From Flavobacterium sp. (GTDB lineage Bacteria; Bacteroidota; Bacteroidia; Flavobacteriales; Flavobacteriaceae), in NCBI GenBank assembly GCA_023253295.1, contig JALRGZ010000220.1, positions 1-30,298 of the forward strand: a stretch of DNA of 30,298 bases, given 5' to 3'. How positions within the stretch are numbered: the first letter of the stretch is position 1; every line of letters starts with the position of its first letter. Positions 25,210-30,298 of this stretch are shown here, piece by piece. Made by a program: the position numbers and the translations under genes. Under the pieces are notes generated by a model. The model was not told the origin of the DNA. It was given only the letters and a program-made list of their open reading frames with translations, and did not search any database.

Positions 25210-25274
25210 ATTTATTTTAATAATCATAAAAAAGAATTTACAATTGTAACTAAAAAAATAATTCTAATTAAGTA

Positions 25275-25282
25275 TATCTTTG
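25275..25282 (+). promoter_or_regulatory. -7 promoter box of the gene at 25313
   Basis: TATCTTTG exactly matches the TAnnTTTG element and lies 30 bp before the ATG at 25313. A possible -33 TTG at 25244-25246 is further away than usual. The box covers the alternative TTG start at 25280, which argues against that start. Confidence 0.4.
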
Positions 25283-25312
25283 CTGAATTCAAGAAATTCA
25301 AAAAGTTGGAAG

Positions 25313-25873
25313 ATGGTAAACGAGAACTTTATTTTTTGTCTGGAAGGCGTTCCTGATGTAGATACCTATCTTACTACTGAAGTCCTTAAAAACTTAGAAC
25401 ATTTAGCCTTTGAACATCAAATTAACAGTATTTATAAAAACTGTGACACTATAGAAGGTCTTGAGGAAAGCCTTGGTGCTTTATTATATGACGATCATAA
25501 TTTCAAGGATTACCAAATCATTTATCTGGTAATGCCCGGACAGGAAAATAATATCTGTCTTCATGATTATTATTACAGTTTAGAAGAAATTGCCGAGTTG
25601 TTTGAAGGTAAATTGAAAGGTAAAATCATTCATTTTGCCAATGAAAAAATACTCGATTTAACTTCAGAAGAAGCACAATACTTCCTTGATATTACAGGCG
25701 CAAGAGCTATTTCGGGTTATGGGATAAAAAACAAAAAAGTAAGCAGTATTCATTTAGATAAATTTTTTTTCAACCTTTGTGATGAATTGGATGATCTGGT
25801 TGAAATAGTAGAAGAATTACATGAAAAAAATTATGCCCTTTGTAAATTTCTTGATTTTAGATTGTATTACTAA
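25313..25873 (+). CDS. conserved hypothetical protein (possibly DUF6642-like)
   Basis: A 186-residue soluble protein, no signal peptide or membrane segment. I start it at the ATG at 25313; a TTG at 25280 opens the frame earlier but falls in the promoter. It has the look of a compact alpha/beta domain: NENFIFCLEGVPD at the N-terminus, DYQIIYLVMPGQENNI in the middle, and DITGARAISGYG followed by a helical, acidic C-terminus. The ITGARAISGY segment recalls small Bacteroidota proteins annotated DUF6642, and distantly the caspase/CHAT fold, but that is from memory. It is divergent from the GH29 gene with 218 bp between starts. No function can be given. Confidence 0.75.
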   Translation: MVNENFIFCLEGVPDVDTYLTTEVLKNLEHLAFEHQINSIYKNCDTIEGLEESLGALLYDDHNFKDYQIIYLVMPGQENNICLHDYYYSLEEIAELFEGKLKGKIIHFANEKILDLTSEEAQYFLDITGARAISGYGIKNKKVSSIHLDKFFFNLCDELDDLVEIVEELHEKNYALCKFLDFRLYY

Positions 25874-25995
25874 ATAATTCCATTTTAGAAATTCATTAAA
25901 CTTTAATAACTTCGAATAAATCAAAAAGAAAAAGAATAAAATACGTTATTGTATACGGTTCTTTTTTCAAAAACTATTACACAAATTATTCAGGA

Positions 25996-26727
25996 ATGAA
26001 AAAATATTATTTACATAACGGTGTCGAAAGCAGCGGTCCTTTTGATTTAACCGAATTGCAAATGAAACAAATAACAGCGAAAACACCTGTATGGTTTTCA
26101 GGAATGCCTGATTGGAAAACGGCAGGAGAAATAGACGAACTTCAATCTATTTTAAAAGTTGCTCCTCCACCATTTAAATCAGCGGTTCCAAATCCTGAGC
26201 CTCAACCTGAGTCTAAACCTAAAAAGACAAAAAACAAGATTATGGGGATGTCTAAAAAAACTTTTTTCGTAGTTATACTTTTTGCTTTATTAATTATTGG
26301 AAGTTTTGTTTTGAGCTTTATTGAAGATTACAGAAAAGCAGAATTAGAAGCTAAAAATCATAAAACGGAAATAGAAAACAGACAGTTCTTATTACAAGAA
26401 AAAGAAATTAGGGAACAAAAAGAACGTATTGCTGAACAGCAAAGACTAGAAGCAGAACGAATTCTTAAAGAGAAAAAAGAAGTTCTAACTCAGCGTTTGA
26501 GCGAAATTCAAATAGAGAATAAAGAAAAACAAAATCTATTAGAAGAAACTAATAATGAATTAGCTAAAGCTAATCAATTTCATTTTTTCAGAACCGAAAA
26601 CGAAAAAAAGAATGAAATAAATGTTATCCAAACTAAGTTAAGTTTTTTAAAAGACGAACTGGAATCTTTGGAAAGAGAACGTAATCAATTGAACTTAGAA
26701 TTAGAAAGATTACAATCAAAACATTAA
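25996..26727 (+). CDS. GYF-domain membrane protein with long coiled coil
   Basis: A 243-residue protein. Residues 1-53 resemble the bacterial GYF_2 domain (KKYYLHNGVESSGPFDLTEL, PVWFSGMPDWKTAGEID), usually a peptide-binding module. A proline-rich stretch (about 55-75) and a basic patch lead to a single membrane helix (about 90-112, FFVVILFALLIIGSFVLSF). Residues 115-243 are charged and Glu/Lys/Gln-rich with a strong coiled-coil look. The GYF domain would be cytoplasmic and the coiled coil periplasmic if the positive-inside rule holds. It sits 3 bp before the 2H phosphoesterase gene, so the two are likely co-transcribed. The function is unknown. Confidence 0.82.
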   Translation: MKKYYLHNGVESSGPFDLTELQMKQITAKTPVWFSGMPDWKTAGEIDELQSILKVAPPPFKSAVPNPEPQPESKPKKTKNKIMGMSKKTFFVVILFALLIIGSFVLSFIEDYRKAELEAKNHKTEIENRQFLLQEKEIREQKERIAEQQRLEAERILKEKKEVLTQRLSEIQIENKEKQNLLEETNNELAKANQFHFFRTENEKKNEINVIQTKLSFLKDELESLERERNQLNLELERLQSKH

Positions 26728-26730
26728 AAA

Positions 26731-27294
26731 ATGGAAAATCGTTATTCAATAGTCATTAGTCCACCTGAGGCAATCATTGATTTGGTAAAGACAATGAAGA
26801 ACGAATTGTCGCAAGAAATTGGATGGTTTCATAGCAAAAATTCATTGGCACATATTACAATCAATGAATTCATGGCTCATGAAAGTGAAATTGAAAATAT
26901 AAAGAAACAACTAGCATCAATTTGCGAAACCTTAGCTCCAATTCAGGTACATTTAAATACTTTTAACCATTACCCTAATGGAGCTTTTTTTATCGCTCCC
27001 GATGAAGTTTCAAAAATAGAACTGAAAGCAATCATGAAGCACGTCAACCAATATTTTCGTGTAAAAACACTTTTTAAAAACAGCGAACCTCATTTATCCA
27101 TAGCCCGTAAATTATCCTCCGAGTATATTTCTAAAAGTTACAAACTGTTTTCTAAACCTATTAATTTGAATTTTGATTGCGTTGGTGTCACACTTCGACA
27201 ATTTAATCCTAATGTGAAGCAATTTGAAATAATTACTCATTTTGATTTTAAGAATAAGCCAAAACCTACTTTTGAGCAAGGGACTCTTTTTTAA
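26731..27294 (+). CDS. 2H phosphoesterase superfamily protein (2'-5' RNA ligase-like)
   Basis: A 187-residue cytoplasmic protein with the two H-x-T/S-x motifs of the 2H superfamily: HITI at residues 41-44 and HLSI at 121-124, about 80 residues apart as expected. Related proteins include LigT/ThpR and cyclic phosphodiesterases acting on 2',3'-cyclic or 2'-5' linked RNA ends. The natural substrate cannot be told from sequence. The start is the ATG 3 bp after the preceding stop, so translation may be coupled. No link to glycan metabolism is evident. Confidence 0.85.
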   Translation: MENRYSIVISPPEAIIDLVKTMKNELSQEIGWFHSKNSLAHITINEFMAHESEIENIKKQLASICETLAPIQVHLNTFNHYPNGAFFIAPDEVSKIELKAIMKHVNQYFRVKTLFKNSEPHLSIARKLSSEYISKSYKLFSKPINLNFDCVGVTLRQFNPNVKQFEIITHFDFKNKPKPTFEQGTLF

Positions 27295-27356
27295 AAACTT
27301 CCATATATTTTAAAAATTTATTTCGGCATAAAATCGAAAAACCGTAAATTTAAAAT

Positions 27357-28502
27357 ATGGAAAAACACTTTAACATCATTATTGCAGGTGCAGGTGGTAT
27401 TGCCGAAGCTGCAGGTTTAATTCTGACCGAATGGAGCAAAGTCACTCCTACTTTATTTATTGGTAATCGAACATTAGCAAAAGCTCAGTCGGTTGCCAAA
27501 TGGATTGAAAAAGGAACAACTAAACCTTGCAAGATTAACTCTTTTCTTTTTTCGGAAAATGAAATTACGCCCGAAATGGAAGTAGTTTTCAAACAGGGAG
27601 ATATCATTTTAGATTGTCTACCTGGAAGCCAGGCACCTAGAATTGCTAAAATTGCTAAAGACTTTCACTTGCATTATGCTAATCTTACGGAATATGTTGC
27701 CGAAACTGAAGAAATTATGGCTTTAGCCAAAGAAGCCGATACAGGTTTTATTTTACAAACAGGTATTGCTCCTGGATATATTGATGTGCTTGCGAATCAT
27801 TTATTCCAACAATTTTGTATTAATTTTAATGTAAATACAGCCGATACATTAGAGTTCAAAGTTGGTGCCTTAACTAAAAATGCTGTTGCACCACACTATT
27901 ATGGTTTTACTTGGAGTCCAATTGGGGTTGCAACTGAATACATTAAAAATGCGATAACTATCCGGAATTTCAGTAAAACTGAACTCCCTTCTTTATCCGA
28001 AAGGAATACTATAATTATTAATGGTGTTACTTACGAAGCGGATTTAACCTCTGGAGGAGCAGCCGATTTACCGGATGCCTTGGCTGGAAAAGTTCGTGAT
28101 TTGGATTATAAAACCCTCCGTTATCCAGGACATTATGAGTGGATTCAAAATCAAATCGCTAGTATTAGTAAATCCGAAAATATAATTATAGAATTACAAA
28201 AAATCATGGAAAAAGAAATTCCATTATTCGAAGAAGACCAAATAGTATTATTTGCTGCTGTAGAAGGCAAAGACATAAAAGGAATTTTAAGAAGACGAGA
28301 AATAACAAATTGTATTCTTCCAATTCGGATAGGAAAACACAAAATAAGAGCCATACAAGCTACAACTGCAGCTCCTTTAGTTCAGTCAGCTCAATTATTA
28401 CTTGAAGGAAATTTAAAAGGATTAATTCTTCAAAGTCAGATTGATCCTCAGTCTTTTTTAAACGGAAATTTTATTATTCCTGTTTATGGAAAAATTGAAT
28501 GA
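27357..28502 (+). CDS. saccharopine dehydrogenase-like NAD(P)-binding protein
   Basis: A 381-residue cytoplasmic protein. It starts with a Rossmann dinucleotide motif (IIIAGAGGIAEAAG, residues 7-20) followed by FIGNRTLAKAQ. The GDIILDCLPGSQAPRIAKIAKDF and QTGIAPGYIDVLANHLF segments match the saccharopine dehydrogenase / lysine-ketoglutarate reductase superfamily. Flavobacteria commonly have such a protein annotated as saccharopine dehydrogenase family. Whether it acts in lysine metabolism is untested. It lies 62 bp after the 2H gene and converges on the LacI gene. Confidence 0.87.
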   Translation: MEKHFNIIIAGAGGIAEAAGLILTEWSKVTPTLFIGNRTLAKAQSVAKWIEKGTTKPCKINSFLFSENEITPEMEVVFKQGDIILDCLPGSQAPRIAKIAKDFHLHYANLTEYVAETEEIMALAKEADTGFILQTGIAPGYIDVLANHLFQQFCINFNVNTADTLEFKVGALTKNAVAPHYYGFTWSPIGVATEYIKNAITIRNFSKTELPSLSERNTIIINGVTYEADLTSGGAADLPDALAGKVRDLDYKTLRYPGHYEWIQNQIASISKSENIIIELQKIMEKEIPLFEEDQIVLFAAVEGKDIKGILRRREITNCILPIRIGKHKIRAIQATTAAPLVQSAQLLLEGNLKGLILQSQIDPQSFLNGNFIIPVYGKIE

Positions 28503-28564
28503 CATCGTTTTTCTCTTTTAAACCATTAAGACATTATGAAAAATTAAGAGTTACAACCTTAAAC

Positions 28565-29587
28565 TTAAACTCTTTTTGAGGATTGTCTGACAATCAGTTC
28601 AGATTCCAAAATGATTCTGTTAATTGTTTTACTCTTAGGATTCTTCACTCGGTCTAAGAAAGCTTCTGCAGCTAGTTTTCCAATCTGATCACTATTCTGA
28701 TTTATCGTTGATATAGAAGGTTGTGTCAATGAAGTAAAAGGTTCATCACTAAAACCAATCAAAGCAATTTCATCCGGAACTTTGATCTTGTTTTCTAAGA
28801 GAACCTGTAAAGCTCCCAAAGCAGCCATATCCCCGGCAACATAAACTGCATCAGGCCTTTCTGGTCCATCCAGTAATTGTTGCATTATTCTTCTTCCATC
28901 TTCAATTCTCAAATTACATTCAACGATCCAGTTATCCTCTGTTTTTAAATTCCATTTTTCCAAAGCATCCTGATAACCACGAATTCTTTCCTTATATATC
29001 CGAATATGCTTAAAACCTGCAATATGAGCAATCCGACGGCAATTTTGAGCAACTAAATGATCCACAACCAAATGACTACTTTTATAATCATCAATCCCAA
29101 CATAATCTACATTCAATTCCTCTTCTCCTCTGTCGAACATCACTAATTCAGTTCCTTTAGATTTTATTTTTTCATAATATCCTAAATCGGTAGTTTCATT
29201 TGCCATAGAAGCAATTATTCCATCCACCTGAATTTTTAACAAGGTGTCAATTTCCTGACATTCTTTGGCAAACAATTCATTAGACTGCGTCATGATAATA
29301 CTGTAACCATTCAGGTTGAGTACTTTTTCAATATTTTCCATCACCGATGAAAAGAAATGACTATTAACACGGGGAATAATAACCCCCACCAAATTACTTT
29401 TCCCTTTACGTAAAGCACTTGACAGATAATTAGGTTGATAATCTAATTCAACAGCTACTTCTTTCACTGCCAACTTAGTCTTCTCACTAATCCTTGGATG
29501 ATTATTTAAAGCCTTAGAAACCGCCGATGGTGTCAAACCTAAGGCAGCAGCAATATCTTTTATCGTAGATTTTTTTTTATTTTCCAA
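28565..29587 (-). CDS. LacI-family transcriptional regulator
   Basis: A 340-residue repressor. The N-terminal helix-turn-helix (TIKDIAAALGLTPSAVSKALNNHP, residues 8-31) and hinge with YQPNYLSSALRKGKSNLVGVIIP are classic, followed by a periplasmic-binding-protein-like sugar-sensing domain to the C-terminus. The only usable start is TTG at 29587; a stop lies in frame three codons upstream, and no ATG occurs before the HTH. The rare start would keep levels low. It is divergent from the alcohol dehydrogenase with two matching palindromes between them, so it probably controls both and itself. The effector is probably a sugar or sugar acid. Confidence 0.93.
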   Translation of the reverse strand: MENKKKSTIKDIAAALGLTPSAVSKALNNHPRISEKTKLAVKEVAVELDYQPNYLSSALRKGKSNLVGVIIPRVNSHFFSSVMENIEKVLNLNGYSIIMTQSNELFAKECQEIDTLLKIQVDGIIASMANETTDLGYYEKIKSKGTELVMFDRGEEELNVDYVGIDDYKSSHLVVDHLVAQNCRRIAHIAGFKHIRIYKERIRGYQDALEKWNLKTEDNWIVECNLRIEDGRRIMQQLLDGPERPDAVYVAGDMAALGALQVLLENKIKVPDEIALIGFSDEPFTSLTQPSISTINQNSDQIGKLAAEAFLDRVKNPKSKTINRIILESELIVRQSSKRV

Positions 29588-29599
29588 TAGAATTTATAT

Positions 29600-29623
29600 A
29601 TTTGTTCAAACGGTTGAACAAAT
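29600..29623. promoter_or_regulatory. LacI-type operator 1
   Basis: Arms ATTTGTTCAA and TTGAACAAAT flank a central ACGG, giving a 24-bp palindrome with one mismatched pair and the central CG typical of LacI operators. It begins 13 bp before the TTG start of the LacI gene and overlaps its predicted -7 box, which suggests autorepression. Confidence 0.75.
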
Positions 29624-29626
29624 TTA
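29619..29626 (-). promoter_or_regulatory. predicted -7 box of the LacI gene
   Basis: On the minus strand this reads TAAATTTG, an exact TAnnTTTG match. A TTG lies 18 nt further upstream, near the -33 position. The predicted transcript would begin inside operator 1, about 25 nt before the TTG start. Confidence 0.4.
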
Positions 29627-29637
29627 ACATTTTATTC

Positions 29638-29670
29638 AAAAACACAATTCGAAAAGATTGTGTTTTTTTT
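29638..29670. terminator. hairpin with T tract between the two operators
   Basis: Arms AAAAACACAAT (29638-29648) and ATTGTGTTTTT (29657-29667) form an 11-bp stem around an 8-nt loop, followed by more T. It looks like an intrinsic terminator on the plus strand and lies between divergent genes, where it could insulate the dehydrogenase from read-through. Confidence 0.45.
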
Positions 29671-29683
29671 ATTTTAAAAACTG

Positions 29684-29697
29684 TTCAAACGTTTGAA
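29684..29697. promoter_or_regulatory. LacI-type operator 2
   Basis: TTCAAACGTTTGAA is a perfect 14-bp palindrome with central CG. Its core differs from operator 1 (TTCAAACGGTTGAA) by one base. It lies 47 bp upstream of the dehydrogenase start, in its promoter region. Centre-to-centre distance to operator 1 is 79 bp. Confidence 0.75.
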
Positions 29698-29744
29698 TAA
29701 AACAAAATTACCATTAAAAAGACATAAAAACTAATATTTTAAAC

Positions 29745-30298
29745 ATGAAATACATTGTTTGCGAAAAGCCGGGAGAATTTATTCTGAAGGAAAAAGAAGC
29801 TCCTGTGAGAAAAGAAAATGAAGCGCTTTTACAAATTAACAAAGTAGGAATTTGTGGAACCGACTTGCATGCTTATGGGGGGAATCAGGCTTTTTTTACG
29901 TATCCAAGGATTTTAGGACACGAATTAGCCTCAACTGTTCTTGAAATTGGAGATAATCCAAGAGGAATAAAAGCAGGCGATAATGTTGTGGTGATGCCTT
30001 ATGTAAGTTGTGGAACTTGTATTGCTTGTAGAAATGGAAAAACAAACTGCTGTACCAATATTAAAGTTTTAGGAGTTCACGCTGATGGCGGAATGCAGGA
30101 ACAAATTACAGTACCTGCTTCTATCCTATTACCCGCAAACAATTTGACTGATGACCAAATGGCTATTGTAGAACCTTTGGCAATTGGTGCCCATGCTATT
30201 CGCAGAGCAGCTATCGTTCCCGGAGAAATGGTTGCTGTTGTAGGTTGTGGACCTATCGGTATTGGAATTATGAAATTGGCTCAAATTGCCGGTGCAAA
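29745..30298 (+). CDS. zinc-dependent alcohol dehydrogenase family protein (partial, cut by window end)
   Basis: The first 184 residues of a medium-chain zinc dehydrogenase; the reading frame is open at the window edge. Visible features are the catalytic zinc ligands Cys37 (GICGTDLH) and His59-Glu60 (GHE), the structural zinc cysteines at 89, 92, 95 and 103, Glu143 (VEPLAIG), and the start of the NAD-binding fold GCGPIG at 168-173. The type resembles sorbitol, threonine or sugar-acid dehydrogenases. Divergent pairing with a LacI regulator suggests the first gene of a sugar catabolic operon continuing beyond the window. L-fucose or another deoxy sugar would fit the two fucosidases but is a guess. 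Confidence 0.88.
   Translation, partial: MKYIVCEKPGEFILKEKEAPVRKENEALLQINKVGICGTDLHAYGGNQAFFTYPRILGHELASTVLEIGDNPRGIKAGDNVVVMPYVSCGTCIACRNGKTNCCTNIKVLGVHADGGMQEQITVPASILLPANNLTDDQMAIVEPLAIGAHAIRRAAIVPGEMVAVVGCGPIGIGIMKLAQIAGA

Noticed and set aside
25280..25312. TTG at 25280 as start of the hypothetical gene
   Set aside because: It lies inside the TATCTTTG promoter box, while the ATG at 25313 is properly spaced downstream.
28546..28574. Weak hairpin AAGAGTT/AACTCTT at the end of the LacI gene, considered as a terminator
   Set aside because: The 7-bp AT-rich stem has a 15-nt loop and overlaps the last LacI codons; support is too thin to list it as a feature.

Overview
The window looks like chromosomal DNA from a flavobacterium (Bacteroidota, probably Flavobacteriaceae). 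The evidence is AT-rich DNA, start codons without clear Shine-Dalgarno sites, TAnnTTTG-type -7 promoter boxes, secreted and lipoprotein glycosidases with Bacteroidota architectures, and a glycosylasparaginase very like the known Flavobacterium/Elizabethkingia enzyme. Most of it is a locus for dismantling N-linked glycoprotein glycans. There are no mobile elements, RNA genes or CRISPR arrays, and no gene-free stretch over 300 bases; the longest spacer is 25095-25312.

Layout. (1) 22-18868, minus strand: an 11-gene run reading right to left as GH92 alpha-mannosidase, SSS-family sodium/solute symporter, GH130 mannosyl-GlcNAc phosphorylase, CBM9-like protein, GH18, GHL10-type hydrolase, glycosylasparaginase, GH2 beta-galactosidase, GH20 beta-hexosaminidase, GH29 fucosidase and a second, divergent GH92. 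Spacers are 6-39 bp, except a 110-bp gap holding a long hairpin before GH130. (2) 18997-20828, plus: a LytS-like histidine kinase and a LytTR response regulator, ending at a bidirectional terminator. (3) 20948-22867, minus: a NagB deaminase fused to a PIG-L deacetylase-like domain. (4) 23004-25094, minus: a second GH29 fucosidase with carbohydrate-binding modules. (5) 25313-28502, plus: four genes with no obvious tie to glycans (a DUF-like protein, a GYF-domain coiled-coil protein, a 2H phosphoesterase and a saccharopine dehydrogenase-like protein). (6) 28565-30298: a LacI regulator divergent from a zinc alcohol dehydrogenase cut by the window end, with two matching operator palindromes between them.

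How it fits together (inference from families). Extracytoplasmic fucosidases, galactosidase, hexosaminidase and mannosidases trim the antennae. GH18 and glycosylasparaginase attack the chitobiose core and the GlcNAc-Asn bond, much as in lysosomal glycoprotein breakdown. Man-beta-1,4-GlcNAc would enter through the symporter and be phosphorolysed by GH130 in the cytoplasm. GlcNAc-6-phosphate would go to the PIG-L/NagB fusion. No SusC/SusD pair, hybrid two-component sensor or ECF sigma/anti-sigma pair is visible.

The most interesting signal is regulatory. The promoters of all three minus-strand catabolic units (GH92 operon, nagB fusion, second GH29) share an element, roughly GTTGTYMGTCKAA, exactly 28 nt upstream of a TAnnTTTA -7-like box, with extra TnnGTCnAA half-sites nearby. 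This resembles LytTR-type direct repeats, and the LytTR regulator is encoded between these units, so it is a candidate regulon signature.
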